NCBI RefSeq assembly: GCF_037126465.1
Contig: NC_088203.1
Location: forward strand, 106,292,409 to 106,356,408
Source of the DNA: Ornithodoros turicata
Taxonomy: Eukaryota > Arthropoda > Arachnida > Ixodida > Argasidae
Reading direction: 5' to 3'
DNA: 64,000 nucleotides
Notes under the pieces: generated by a model
Told to the model about the DNA's origin: nothing
What the model saw: only the letters and a program-made list of their open reading frames with translations
Databases searched by the model: none
Shown: piece after piece, positions 21,601 to 36,600 of the stretch
How positions within the stretch are numbered: position 1 is the first letter of the stretch
Layout of the letters: every line of letters starts with the position of its first letter
Program-made: the position numbers and the translations under genes

Positions 21601-24600
21601 TCAGTGCTCCCAGTACCAAAAGAGAAAACACACGGTCAAGGCAGTCACCCAACACCAGAGCTGTTTGTGCGCATCGACCTGCCAATGCCACTGACTGTTC
21701 GTCCAGGAGAAGCTGTGCCAGCTGGCACCAGAGCACACCACTTGTTGGGTCATGAAGCAAAGAACGGCAAAGACTGTTTCGTGCTGCTTTGAAATTGCCC
21801 TGGTGAAGTAAAGAGACGAGCAACTAAATTATCCCTACCAACATGAGACAATTAATGTTCTGAGGCTGGAACAACACAGGACAAATACATAGAAGGCCTC
21901 AAATTGCCTAAGAAATTAACGATGAAAGATGGAAGTTTAGACTAACCTTTTCAGCAGTGACGGCTAGTAGTCAACTACATGTAGTTAAACTACTAGTTAA
22001 ACTACCTCATAGTAGTTAAAAAGCAGTTATCAACTACATGCAGAAATGTGGTGGCAACTACTAGTTAAACTACTTTTCGAGTAGCTAACTATAGTAGTTA
22101 TGTTACTGCAGGCACCAACTACTTCCGATTTTGCCGTAAGCATTACGGCACGATTGTGCTTGCGACTTTTACTTCGAGCTACTTGTTTGATGAGAACGGA
22201 GGCGCAGAGCAATTTTTCCGTGCATGTGTACTAAATCTTCGCTTTTATCACAGCTTGCGATTCATATTTAGGTGTGCAAGAACACTATAGAGTGGGATTG
22301 GTGTTGATGGACAACGTTAAGTAGTTATAGATGTAGTTAAAATACATTGCAGTAGTTAAAGAAGTAGTTGCTAAAAAGTAGTTGAACTACTAGTTAAACT
22401 ACTCCATCACAAAGTAGTTAGAAGTTATAGTTAAACTACTGTAGAAGTAGTTAGCAGCCATCACTGCTTTTCAGTGACTTCCATCTTTCATCGTTTTATC
22501 CCTACCAAGCTGAGGGTGACCCGAGTTCAGAAGAAAAAGATAGGAGTGTACTGAGCTCGAAGAAGAAGGAAAAAAAGATGATGTTCAACCTTCAAGTGTA
22601 ATTTGCAGGCAGCCAAGAAAGATGCCTTTTCCTTAACGGTGGAGTTTGCTGTCCGAGCCTCAAGCCCTCGTAGTGCCTCATTTGCCACCTCGTCATCTAG
22701 CGTCAGAAGACCGTAGCACGTTGCCATGACGAGACCTTTTGTTGATAATCCTGCACTAGACATTCTGATAAAAAGGCGCTAATAAGAGTGAGCCAACTGT
22801 ACATTCATTACAAGAATAGTGAAGTATTTTGTAGCGAGTTACATACAGCCCTCATGTATTATTCTATTTGGTCAAACATTTTATGCTCCCATTACATCTT
22901 TGATACAAGGATATTTGTTGAATGATACAGAATTCCGACGTAATTTCAAAGTGCAATAGATCTTCGTTAACCGAACTCTCAATTCCAAGTTAATTCAAAT
23001 TTTCCGCATAACTGAACCGTTTCCAATGGACTGGAGAGTACCAAAGTGTTTCTGCAGGAAAGAAAGTACCTTAATTCGAATTTGTAAGCAGGCAGCATCA
23101 AACTTGACACACGTGAGGGAGCATGCGAGCATATTGAATCATGCATGTGGCGGAGATACACAAGCTGAAATCATGTTTGAAGGGCACTGGTAGAGACACT
23201 TGCACAGCAAGGCACATATTCACAACACAAGCCAGGCTGAGGCAAATCCCATACTATGCTTGCATTAGTGCAGACAATATCTGGCATTCTAGTAGAAGCA
23301 CGAAAGTATGTTGAAACGTGGAGCACACTTTCGTACGTGGCAATTTACCTGTTATCATCAAATGCTCATGGACTCAAATAAAGTTATGTGTGGCAGGCTT
23401 TTTATTGTCGCATTTTATGACATGCATGAGTAACCCTGCATGTTCCTATCCCTGCAAGTTCGTAAAGCAACAATCCAGACACAAACCCAGGCTGAGAAAA
23501 TGATATCCAGTTTTCTTACGATGCTCAGAGTCGCTACACAAGATACTTCAATTAAACTCACGACCACTTATTTACAATTGTATTTTTATAGTCAGTGCTT
23601 ACATTGTCACTGCCATCAGCTTTCGTTTTTTTTACTGCCAGGTGCTCAATCAACTGCTCACACATAAATCTTACTGATCATGTTTTATTGTATCTCAAGG
23701 CAGTCCTCCTCAATCATCCTGGTCGCATATCCGTCCATCAAAGTATGATAACCCATGCTTACATCATCGCAAAACGGAAATCGAACATGCCATTTCTTTT
23801 TCTTATCTCGAAAACTGCGAAGCTCTCCTTGATGAAATTGCATCTACATGTAACTAAGTCGCCGTCCGATTTTTCGGACTCGGCGGGGATCGCGCAAGAG
23901 TCCGAATAATCGAGCAGTCCAAAAACACGAATTTCGCTTCACAATAAACTTCACTAAGCCCTAGTTGGCTGGAAAAATTTGTCGATGCTTTCCTAACGCG
24001 CTTCCAGCTCTGCCTGATAACGTCAGCTTCTATTTCCAGAAGCGACATTTCGTCACTGTAAGTACACTGACAGAGGCACCGCCGTCATCAAGTCCGCAAG
24101 TCGGCTTCACCTAACGCATGCGTGCTTTAGGTGAAGCTCGCTTTACAGCGCTGTCGCGCGACTCGCGGGCGGACAGCACGTGCGGGCCGTTGGCCAAAAA
24201 CGAAGACTCAAAAGCGCTACGACAGACACCTTCTACTCAGAGGAATGGAAAATCAATAATCATCACTGCCTATTTTTTGCCTCAATATTTTAGTTGGTTG
24301 ATTTCTTTTGATACGAATTTCAGATGATACCAATGTTTTCCGTCACCCCATGAGAGAAATTCGCGGGTTGGGCAAACAGAGTCCGGAATATCGAGCGACG
24401 GAGCTGCACGGCGTCCGAAATTTTGGACGTTGTTATACGTCACCTCTATGGGACCCGCGGCCGTTCCGCGAACGAGTCCGAATAATCGAGCATGTCCAAA
24501 AAATCGGTCAGCGACTGTGATGCATTTACACATAATACAACTCCAATCTCAAAATCTGTCAAGCTGTCCCTTTAATCTAATCTTAAATTCAATTCTAGAA

Positions 24601-27600
24601 TTCAATTTAATGAAAAGTAGTGATAATTTAAATCTTGCGGTTCCTTACCTTTCCATAAGAACCTCCTTTGCATCATCAATGCCACGCAAGTGTCGAGTCA
24701 CCGAAGCAATGGCCAAGACTATGTCCGCTTTCTCTCCCTCAGAACACTGCAGCAATGCTTCATCATATGCTACCAAACGGAATGTTTTACAAAGACATAG
24801 TTATGGCACATAATTATTATTGAGAGTCTTCTGCAAGCAGGTTTGCAATAATGGTGGCATAATAGGACTGCTGACATAAAGTTCTTTCTTACATTCACAA
24901 ACATCAATACAGCTGTAAGTCATGTCATGGATGACGCAGCAATTTTATCAGTCTCACTCTTGTTTGCAGACACAGAACAAATTGCACCCACTTCTGTCGC
25001 ACAGGGTCATTGCAGTAGTTTCTCGAAGTGTCTGTGCAAAAGCATTCTTCAACATCAAAGTGTGCGCGCACAGAACACGTGACTTTCAATTACTTCCCCG
25101 TATTCGGTGTGCACTCCCTTTGATGTTGAATTATGCCTCACCAGCTCACTTAGCTTTCTCTTGTTACAGACTACAAAAACATCTTTGTTTTGGTAGACTC
25201 ACCGAGATTGGATCTTCATATGATCAATGAAACACATAAGAAATTGAGAGAAAGGATATGAGAAGCAATAAATATAATTTATTTAATGCTATACAGCTGG
25301 CACATATTTTTAAAACTTTTCATTTTCAGCGTAACCTAAATTTATTATTTCCTGGAAACCATTTTATCTTTTACGTTCGCTCACAAAAGCTCAGCAAAAG
25401 AGAAAATAAAAGCTACTGCACAAACTATAAAATAAAGCAAAGCTTTGCACATTTCATTAATGGTTGTACGGTTGACTAACCTAACACTGAATGGCGTCCC
25501 AGATTTACAACAGTGAAGTATCTCAATTCAGTACTACTATTCAGCGGTACTCGTGAAAATACCTTGATAAGCATCTTCGTGTTGACCAAGCTTTGTGTAG
25601 ATTTGTCCCAGTGCGCACAACACCTCTTTAGACCTTTCTGTGCCAGAAAGAAGGTGCATTGCTTCTTGGGGTTTTCCAGACTTGCTGCAAAGAAAGTGCA
25701 ACAAAACTGAGAATATATACGCAAAGTGTTGCATGAAATGGAAATGCTGAAATGGGTTATCCTTACCACAGAACTCTGGAGAGGTTGATTCTAACGCAGA
25801 CTGTGTTTTCATTGCTGCCCGCAGACAACAGCTGGCCCAATGCACTACATTATGGGAGAAACAACAACGCTACAACAACAGAACAGCGACAACATTAAAG
25901 TACAGCGTAACAACATCAAACTGTGCTAGAACTGTGCTGTTCACCATTGACGGAGTTACAACGAACAGCCTTTGTCTTCCTTGAATCATCCGAGACTATA
26001 TCGAGCCTCAACCAGCTTTGTGTAACACATACAGAGAAACAGCCAAAACAAGGACTCTTACCTCTTGTAAGCCTCTTCTGCTCCACCCAGTAGGCCCTGC
26101 TTCTCAAAAAGTATGCCTAGCATATTGAGCAGATGTGGTGCTCGTTCCCTGCATCCTGGAGTTGTAACACAAGTGACATAAGATCAGAGCATGCAAATGT
26201 GGCATCTAAGCTAACACTACCAGCAGACTCACATTATTTCAAACCCCAATATTTCGTACTTTCCGCTAATTCAAACATAGTTCAAATTTTTGTTTGGCCC
26301 ACTATATTTTCAATATAATGATAAGCTCTTTAATTGGAATATGCCACGCTCGTTGAGGGTGGCAATGGTGAAATGAAGCCCACAAAGTGCAAAGTGGCTC
26401 CTGTTTTCGACACCTGTTTGGGACACTGTGAACCATGTGCCGAACACGCAAGCGCCAAAATATGTCTTTAAAACTTTTACAACTTTAGCCATTTGGGTTG
26501 CCCATACACATACACCGTTTGCTTAGGCACACTTTCTGAATGTGAATTATGAATATAATAATGTTACAATGTCATAAAATTATGAATATAATAATATTAT
26601 AATTATGAGCGTGAAATGTGCCACACATAATGCCTTAGTGGGGGAAATACGGTTGCGACCGATAATCCGGACTTAACAAATTTTTCGGCCAAAACTGTTG
26701 GCACCGTCAAATGTCCTATGGCCCTATACACCGTTTTCCAGCTAGCCTCACACACAGCACATTTGGAGCCAGTACAAGCCAGCAAGGATAGAAGCAATAC
26801 CAGAGAGGAAGCATACAGCCCATGTGCTTTCCTTCTCTCTGGCTTTCTCTGGCTTGGGCGGTAAACAGTTTTCAACTTGCTACCCCGGCTAGACAGCATT
26901 CACTGGAAAAACGGTGCATAGAACCAATGTATCTTGGTGTCCAATACATCGGACCGTACACATTTTCCTCTGAACTGAACTGAACTGAATCGAACGCTCC
27001 TCTCCGGTGCAAGAGCTAATCTTTCAATATGCGCATCTTCCCCTACAACCAGCTTTGAGTGCTGGAAGTACTGAAATGTCGTCCTCAACTTCAGGTGAGG
27101 ATGTTGATGATACTGCGATAGATGTGTTTAGTAGAGCAAGCATTAAAAAAATCTGCGGTTTCAAAATCTTGGGGTTTTCAATTAACGAGAGTCTACTGCA
27201 AAGGCAATGGGTCTTGCAGATCATTTTCCGAGATAACACAGCCAAGTTTAGTGTACTACCGTACTCTCAAGCAATGTCAAGGTCATAAAACTTTGTCACT
27301 GCGTCCATAATGTCACTATATTTTACGATACTTCCAAAGTAGGAAAGATGCATTGTCTTATGCAGGAGAAACGGGTGTATTTTCATCTGACAACAATCGC
27401 GCAAAGGCATTTGTGTGACATCTAGTGTTTCTGTGAGAGTATGATGGGAAGAGGCCTTATATATTGCGGAGGACTTTTCTGTAGAGAAACATATGTAGCT
27501 TTTCGAGTCGACGATGCAATATTTAGTTATAGGTATTCGTATTGTAAAATATGCTGGCGGTAATGTGACCTAAAAATTAATTATTTCCATTAGTTCCTTC

Positions 27601-30600
27601 AAAGGTAAGATTACTTAGTAGCTGCGGGTAGCTGCTATCTCACATCATCATCTTGGTCATACGACCGTCTACGGTACCTCTGGCCCGAATGAGAGCGTCA
27701 CAGGCGTTAGCCAGAACAGATGCTCGTGGGATGCTGAAATGGGATGGTTCACCAAGGTCCCTCACTTCAGTCGTTCTGCACACCCAACGGGCATAGCCAG
27801 TAGCAGCTTCAGGCTGACCATGGAACATAGCATTAAAGAGACATTACACAGTTGGCCAAGGGGAAAGGGCCTCGCTGTCATGTAAGACATACAAATGGCA
27901 GCCCCATGTACTGTTCATTTTTGGTGGCATTCGAATCATGGAGCGCAGGCACACACAGAGGATCACACTAGAGCCCTGCACCATCCACGGATGGAAGCAG
28001 ATATCCGCAAGATACTCGTGGATTCAGATTAAAATTTAGAACTTTCTGCAGTGTGCGGATCGGATGCGGATTGGATGTGGATACAAAGGCAGCGGATCAG
28101 TAGCGGATCGGATACGGGTATACTGCGTGCTGTAATTTTTCCAGCAGCAATTTATTTGTATTGCGCGGCGACAGCGAGCGCATGCTCGGGTTCACCTTTG
28201 ACCCTGCACGGCCAGGACGGGAGAGGAGGCATTCTGGCGTCTCCAACCGCGCGAGCACCGCCGAGGTAGCGTTCCACACATTCCAGAAGTCTTTCCATAT
28301 CGCGTTTGATGAAAGGTTTATCTTCGCTTGTCATCGTGAGTCCTTCCGTGACAGCATGGAGGCATCCGAAATTATACCAACATATGCTTCCGGCGGTCTT
28401 TACGCGTTCTTCGAAACGTGCGGATTTTGCAGATGTAAACTGTTGTGTATGCTGTGGATGCGGACTGGATGCGGATAACGTGTGCGCGGATGCAGGTCGG
28501 ATACGGATGCCAAAAAAAGGTTACCTACAGCACCATCCTCATATTTTCCACACAATATGCAAACACTAGGGCGGTCACATACTACTCACGTGGTTTCCGA
28601 GAAGTGTGCAGTGACGAAACAGGTCCATCGTGTCATGGTGGCCAACTTTCTCGGCCACAAGCGCTTGGCCCACCCAAGCCCTCACGTGGGACGGGTCCTG
28701 CGACTGGGCCATGCTGAACGCGCTGTGGGCCAGCTGACATTCATTTTAATTCCAGCAACGCTGCACTTCATCAACTGCTTACCTTTACGTTATTGTTGAC
28801 GAGATAGAGTGCACCCAGGTTGGCCCATGCCACTGGATTCTGGGAATAAAAATTAAACGCGCAATCTAGATTACCACTCGCTATCCGCTCGGTGTGTAGA
28901 CAGTCAGGGGAGGATTTTTTTTTTTTAATTTCCCAACAGTACACCACATTAAACGAGGTGTGACATCTATAATAAATACTGTACAACCTACAGCAAGCTT
29001 TCCTGGCAAGCACGTTCTGCCTAAACTAACACACCATTTTTTTGCATTAGCCACTTACACTGCTTTTTAGCTGTACAGTTTTTTTGCATTAGCCACTTAC
29101 ACCGCTTTCTCGCTGTACAGGTATTTTGCATTAGCCACTTACACTGCTTTTTAGCGGTACAGATTTTTTGCATTAACCACTTACACTGCTTTCTAGCTGT
29201 ACAGATTTGATGAAGCAATGTTGAGCAAGGGCATCACGTTTCACACCTAGGAGCAAAAAGATGGTTCAACTATGTTACAATTACGTGAAGACAGACAATT
29301 CACCTTTAGCTTGAGCCACTACACCGAGCATATTCCACCCTGCGGGATCCCTAGGGTTAAGGCTGACTGCCTTTTGCACACTGACCAGAGCCTTGTGAAA
29401 TGCATCGTCTTTCCCATTTACTCCCTGCAGGTAGTAGGACAGGCCAAGGTCCTGCCAGAGACCAGCAATCTTAGGCCGCAAGGTCAGTGCCTTCATGATG
29501 AACCTGGATGGTAGGCATTAGTACCGTGACAATAAACTCACCAATTCAAAAAATGCTTCACATGCAATGGCCGCAGATTTTTCTCCGAGGTTTGGGGTGA
29601 AAATAAGGGATGTGGACATTACGTGCAGAAAAATGCAAGTTTTCTTTCCTTTTTTTTTGTCCTTAAAAATAGCGCAACTTAAGTGTTCCAAAGAAAAAGA
29701 GCATTTTAACCCTTCATGAACATCCGCAGACATCATCGCTCTAAACACCTGACGGAAGCAGAACAATCTCAAGCCCTTGTTCAAAAAAGCAGATGAAGCT
29801 TCCTAAATTAACTGACACGTTTAAACCAGAGGGAATATTAAAAAAATATACATTTTTATGATGATGTTGGAGTACACTTTTACGAGTTCTTTCGTTAACG
29901 TTGGGGTGCAGCTATTACACAACTGCACCACCACACATATAGAGACTAAAATTAGCATGTGCACAGCACGCACCGTTCAGCCAGTACAAGAAGCACATCA
30001 CGATCAGGATGGTCTTCCCAGACATTTTCGTCCAGGAGGCTTCCCGGGATATGAAGACGATAATCAGATATTCCCATCACGGCAGGAAGAAGACAGATGT
30101 CTGCTAGTAATTTCCACAGGCAGACAAGATTCCTCGCAAATGGTACAGCCTGACCCAAGGAGTCTAAGGCTGCCTGACAGCTGTCCAGGGCCAGGCCATA
30201 CAAGCTCTGGGTCAGATACTGGCGTGCCAGAAGCAAATGGGCTTCAGCGCAACCTGCAAAGCACAAACAAGATGCACACGTGTGGACAGGTTCAGTGATT
30301 TCTCTCATCCTTCTTTTCAACGTGTGGCTGTGTGCTGGTAGTGCACTGGTGTAGAGGTCCTGTAGCAGATACCTTTTCAATTATCATTCGGTTCTGAAAC
30401 TTGTAGTGTTGGGCAGCCATAGTGCAAATTATTGCTCGTGTACGTTTAAAGCCCCTGGCTTTCTGCCGCGGAAAATTATCACTTCCGCGAAGTGAGATAT
30501 ACAAATCCGTGAGATTCCACGGGCAAGATAAAACGAGCAAAGAAATGTTACGTCCTAACCTGCAAGCATTTCCAGCTTTTCATAACTTTTCTGTCTGCAA

Positions 30601-33600
30601 AGTAAATTAGACTCAACTCTGACAAATTATCTCCGGGTGTTTGCCGTAAAATTTTCTTTTGTCGCGGCACGTCCAGTTGTGTAAGTGCCAACGGTACCAG
30701 TCGTGTCAGGCACTGCAGACGCTATTGGACGGGTTTAACCCACGAAAGTGTCCCAGATACACTGAAATTCTTACATAGTTCTGCAGGAGAGAGTTCGGCA
30801 GGTGTGAGAGTAAAGCCCAAAAAATGAACTTCAGACATTTCTGAAGTGAAATTTTGAAATTTTTTTCCCTACGCAATGCGAGCTTATCATGAACAACATG
30901 TGTGAGGAATATGAACCACACCACGAGTCAGCGAATATGAAAAATACGCAACCGAATTTGCACAATTCTGCCTTACCACCCCTCACTAAACGTGCGTTAG
31001 TAAGTACGTCCGAGACTTTCCAACAATTTCATTTATATGAATGGAAAGAGCATTTAAAAACGAACAGAACTATATCACCCATGTTAACCCTCTGGTATAT
31101 ACAGAAGAGGAGTTACGCGCCGAAAAAGTGTGATTTTTTTTTGCAAATGAGGCGACTTTGCATTTTTTTATCTAGACACCCGCAAAACTTAGAACCTCGA
31201 AGATACAGCAAACAGTACTGCAACACACAGGCAATAATAAGTGTAGAAAAAAATAAACTGCATTGCATTAATGGCTACCAAGATACGAAGCCTGAAAATT
31301 GGGAGGAAGCGCAGTGCTTAAAATGGTAAGTCTTGAAGATTATTCTTTAAGAAAACAAATATAAGATATTTTCAGCTATTTCTTTCGACAATGTACTTCA
31401 ATATATGTTGGAACGAAAAATATCTGAGAGGTCGACCGAACCACCCTACCTGACTCTGCTTTGAATCACCTTCCTATGGAAAGGACTGTTACGAAATGCA
31501 CTGTCATTATCAACACCATAATACTTAATCGGTACCACCTATGATGTCTTACTTTTAGAACCTTGAGCTTTTGAAATGTTTTCGTTCCAAAATTCTGGGG
31601 TGAAAATCAAAGAAATTCAGTCGACCCCCATTTATCTGGGCATCACTTATCCGGACCCCACACCATCCTGACGAAAACCATGGAGACAGATTTCGCGTCG
31701 TGCAATTTGCCTTCATTTATCCGGGCTTCAGTTTCCGGATTCAGACAAGAATTTCCAGGAACTGCTGAGGAGAATACCCGCTTTCATTTATCTGGACGGA
31801 CAAATGGAATGGATCCCGCTGGTGGGGTTTTTTTGCAAGGAGACTACAGCACAAAGTTTGCTGCTGTTGAGTCAAAGGGTGTGCATGAACTACATTCTCC
31901 CTCGTGGGGGCGACACTTTTGCCAGTTCAGTCATTTGATGCTGCTAGGAAAGGTTATTCTGTAGCTTTTGACAATGTTTTCAGTTACGCACGTCCCCTTG
32001 TCAGCCAGTGTCGAAGAATAGCAACGAGCATGGCAAACAAAGTTGCAGTATGGAAGAAGCAGAAGAAGAGAGCTTATACATAAGGATTTCAGATATCCAG
32101 CAGTAGAGAACCTGTGACTCTTGACTCTTGAAGTGACTCTTGAAGTGGAGACTCTTGAAGTGGTGACTCTTGAAGATGCACAAAGTGCACTGAGTATCGT
32201 ACTGGCACTTTGAGCAGGAGAAAAATGTTTTTCCGTAGTTCGTATGAGTTTACAGAAGCATAATGCCAACAGTAATTTTACACAAATGACGATGGACAGT
32301 TTCTTATGTCTTCCGAAGTAAACAGTTTGGGTCATCTGCATCCCTCGCTGTGAATGGCCAAACAGATAGGAGTTGACTGCAAATGCATGTTCTAGTTATG
32401 CCAGTTTGGGTGGAAACTTTTTCAGCATGCTCAATTTGAGGAGAAAGCGGGCACTCGAAGGAATAATATGCACAATTCGAGCTTCACCTACTTTGCTCCA
32501 CTTACCTTTTAGTGCCGGAACATAATCTGGATTAACATCCAGAGCTTTTCTGTAATCAATCGTTGCCTCTTTATATTCTTCTTGTTCTTTCTTGATATTG
32601 GCAATTCTAGTTAAAAAGTATGGCAACATAAATGGGCTGTAGAAGCCACGGTGGACAAGAACCTGCACGTCAACTTACTGGTACAAGGAGAAAAAATCTT
32701 GCGGGTCTAATTCGAGGCACTTTTTGAAGCTCATTAGGGCAGCGGCGAGGCTTTTCCTTCTCAGGTACACTTCTCCCAGACATTCCCAGTAGTGCCTAAA
32801 TGTTATCACATTACTGTTAGGTTACCATAAAGGAATCAGTACCACACAGCACAAAGACCAGTCACAGCTTATCAGCTACAGGAAGTAACTTTCATCATGA
32901 ACGCAATACAGTACAACAATGAGGGCAAAAGAGGAACCAGACAACACAAGCTCTGACTAACAACTGAAGTTTATTCTGTGAACTGAAGGAAAACAAAAGG
33001 GAAAGGGAGGGAAATGGGAGGGGAACGAGGAAATACAAAGCACTGTGGCTACACAGTCTACGTAGACCTACGTAAACCAACCATAGTGTACCATGACACC
33101 ACGGTGTACACAGTATCTATGTAACAACTTGCAAAACTTTCTGTGTTAACTAACTTTCATAAATTTGATCAATGTATTTTTCATTTAATCCAGGTGCATT
33201 CTAAGGTCCTGAGAATGCAGCATGAATGGAAAAATTATGCCAGGGGCTCCAATGGAAAAAAACAAAATAGCTCGAGCGACAAAATTCGCGTATGGTCCTT
33301 GCATGAGCACATCGAAGAGTTCTACGGTCACACTTTCTCTCGTAGTAGATTAGAAACATCTATTTTCAAATATATCTGTCCCTACCTCCTGCAGCATACT
33401 TCCAGGAGCATGTTTCAAGCATAAACGGCATAAGGCGATCGTGAAGTACTTTGCAAATAAAGTGACCCAGAGTTGTAGGCTTTCCTACCATCCATACACC
33501 TCACGCATTAGGAACAGCAGTTCTCCTCATGGGCACAAAGTTATGAAATTTTCCACAGCGAGATCGTATATTTGAAATATTCGAATTGGGCTTTTTGGGA

Positions 33601-36600
33601 ATAGTATTCAAATTTGATTTGAAACTGAAATAAACAGTCCAAATTCGATTCGCAGTGTCTACGAGATATTCGTAGTCGATATGAAAATTTTGCTATTAGC
33701 GGGGCTCTGCATAAACCCACAAACTATGTAGGAAGTAAGTAGTGTACAGTATGTAAGTAGTATATAGGAAGCAAGTAAAATATGTAGAAAGTGGGTAAAA
33801 CTAACTTATTTTTGGGATCAGCCCGAAGTGCGTTCTGGAGGGACTGAACGGCATCATTCAGAGCATCCTGTTGCATCTGAATCAGTCCTAATCGAAGCCA
33901 GGCCCATTTAGCCCTACAAAGGGACATTAACTGTAGTATAACAATAAGAGCAAACATCTTAACCGCATTCTAATCACAAAAAAGTGACACCATGTAAGTT
34001 TTTCTGCCTCAGTGTGACAACTTACTTCTGAATGGGCATCTGGCTTGTAATAGCTTTGAGGAACATTACGTTCTGATCCTGAAATGTTCCAGCAGTAAAA
34101 TAGATCAGGGGTCAGCCATAGGCTTTCATCGAACTGCAAAGCAACTCACATTTTCACCCAAGTCACGCAGAACGTCACTGAGAAGAGAACCAGATTCTTC
34201 GCTTAACATGTTCAGCTTAAACGCCTTTTGGAAGCATCTAAGGGCCTTCCTGCAACATACGGGCACTTTTATGAGCAAGTACTGCCCTTGTAGATAAGAG
34301 AGCAAATGACATAATGCAAACTGGAGAGTATGACAAATGCTGTATCACACAAAAAAAACACGAAGATGATCACCTTTCGAGCTATTGTAGTGCAAATACA
34401 GACTTAAAGTGTCTAGTAACAAAGACAATACTCAATTATTGATCTTACATACGAGTGAGATACACTGAGTTGTCGAGCGACGAGAGACAAGGACAGAAAC
34501 AAAAGCTGAGACATGCATTGTGAAAGCTTATTGCAATTCTTTGCTTTTGTCATAGTTCATAATAGACCTAAATGAATTTATTTTATAAAACTATTTCAGC
34601 TGAGAGACTAACGCAAGAGTAAAATGTTTACATACTGGTTGTCTTTCAGGTTGAAGTAATAGTTCCTGCCTAAGAGCAAATAGTTGCGGTGATCATTTGG
34701 GTCTAGCTGGGCAGCCTGAAAATAATGTTAATGTTACCCATTTATTTTCTTTGTCAAGTAATGTAAGGCTTAACCTTGCAGAGATTTTTGACAGCCTGCT
34801 CCGTGGCTCCAAGTTTCAACTGTGCCACGGCCAACAAATGCAGTGTGCTGGCAGATGATGGATTCTTGTCTACAGCATTCCTCAGTCTGTAATTAACAAA
34901 CACATAACAACGCACGTTTGTGTCATAATTTTTTCTTTTTTCTATTTGTTTATTGTTTTGCACAGATAACTGATAGAGGCTGTGAAAAAGAGACGCAGAC
35001 GCAGCTCGACGTGCTCACAACCCCCAAGACAATTGTCAAACACAGGGTATACAGCGAACGATCTATCGAATTCTTGTTCTGAAAACGGCTTTTGTATCTG
35101 GTGACTGAAGAGATCGGATGTTCTCACTGGAACAACTTTGTAGCTTTTATAATTAAAAAGTTAATTATTGAAAGTTAATGAAGACATTGCCTTAGGAGTC
35201 TGCTAATGCCCTCCTAGGGAGTGACAGTCCTTCAGCATATGCTATACTGCAATTGATTTCATCTCAGAAAAAGTGGTAGATATATATTTAAGAAATGTGA
35301 TCACATTTAGCTGGGATATCCTGTATATTTTAGATATCACTGTAACAATCGTTACTGCAGTGATGCAAACAGAGTAAAAGAGCTACTAAAGATAAAGTTA
35401 AAATGTAAACATACATTTCCTCAGCCGCTGCAAAGTCTCCCTGTTGCAGCAACAGTGACCCTTCACATTCCAGGAGTTGTAAGGAATCAATGGCCATTGC
35501 CCTCAACTTTTGTATCACCTGGGGAAGAGCACAAGCAGGCTTCAAGCAACATGTTCAATTGCAAAGAGGACACGTTATACAACCTCTGTAGCCATGTCCA
35601 GTTTTCCATAATCCAAATAAATTCTACAACTGCACAGCAACACAGAGTCCTCTCTGTCCTCCTTCAGCTGCATTTAACAGAGTCTGTTAAAAAAGAAAAC
35701 ACCAGCAGACAAGCAATCCATTCAAAATGCAAAAGACAATCCAACATGCGCTTCCATGTAGCAAGCGATGCAAAGCAACAGAAAATGCTGGACCTTTTCT
35801 ATCACTTTAAGGGCCTCTACGAAGTTGAACTGTCCCCGAAATGCTTCGGCTAAGCAAAGCAACAACTGTCTCCTCACAGGGTTTTCTTGAGCACATTGCT
35901 CTGATGAGGAGAGGCCTGAAAGACACTTTGTAATGTAATATCAACTTACACGTAACTTACTCTAGCACGGGGAAGCACTACAGTCCAGTGATGACCAGTA
36001 GTTAACTACATGTAGTTAAACTACTAGCTAAACTACCTGATTGTAGTTAAAAAGTAGTTATCGGCTACTTGCAGAAATGTAGTAGCAACTACTAGTTAAA
36101 CTACTATTTCTAGTAGTTAACTACAGTAGTTAGTTTACTACAGACGCCAACTACTTCCGATCATGCCGCTAGCTTTACGGCACGATTGTGCCTCCAACTT
36201 TTACCCTGAGTTACGTGTTTGATGAGAACGGAGGTGCAGAGCAATTCTGCCGTGCATGTGTACTAAATCTTCACTTTGATCACTGCTTGCGATTCATATT
36301 TAGGTGTCCGAGAACACTATAGAATGGGATTCGTGTTGAAGGACAACGTTGAGTAGTTGTAGACGTAGTTAAAATATATTGCAGTAGTTAAAGAAATAGT
36401 TTTAACTACCTGCCCTGAAAAGTAGTTGAACTACTACTAGTTAAACTACTGTAGAAGTAGTTAGTGGCCATCACTGCTAAAGTCAACATTTGTTAAGCTT
36501 CAACTATGCCCATTTGTGAGGCTACTTAGTATAGGAAGTGAACCCAAATCACCTTTGGAGGACCACTCTTCGGCTTTTCCATATCTGTGCAATTTTAGGG

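Noticed and set aside
29021..29218. Repetitive minus-strand peptide with KQCKWLMQ units
   Set aside because: Explained by a 42-bp minisatellite in a SKIC3 intron; not joined to exons in a compatible frame.
31618..31830. Full Tigger-type element starting CAGTCGACCCCCATTTATC
   Set aside because: Only a left terminus and some internal TTTATCCGG-type motifs are visible; no right end with TA was found.
35600..35647. Acceptor TGTGCAG at 35647 for the extra SKIC3 exon
   Set aside because: It gives an immediate stop or a wrong phase; the acceptor above 35667 keeps the frame over 28 codons.
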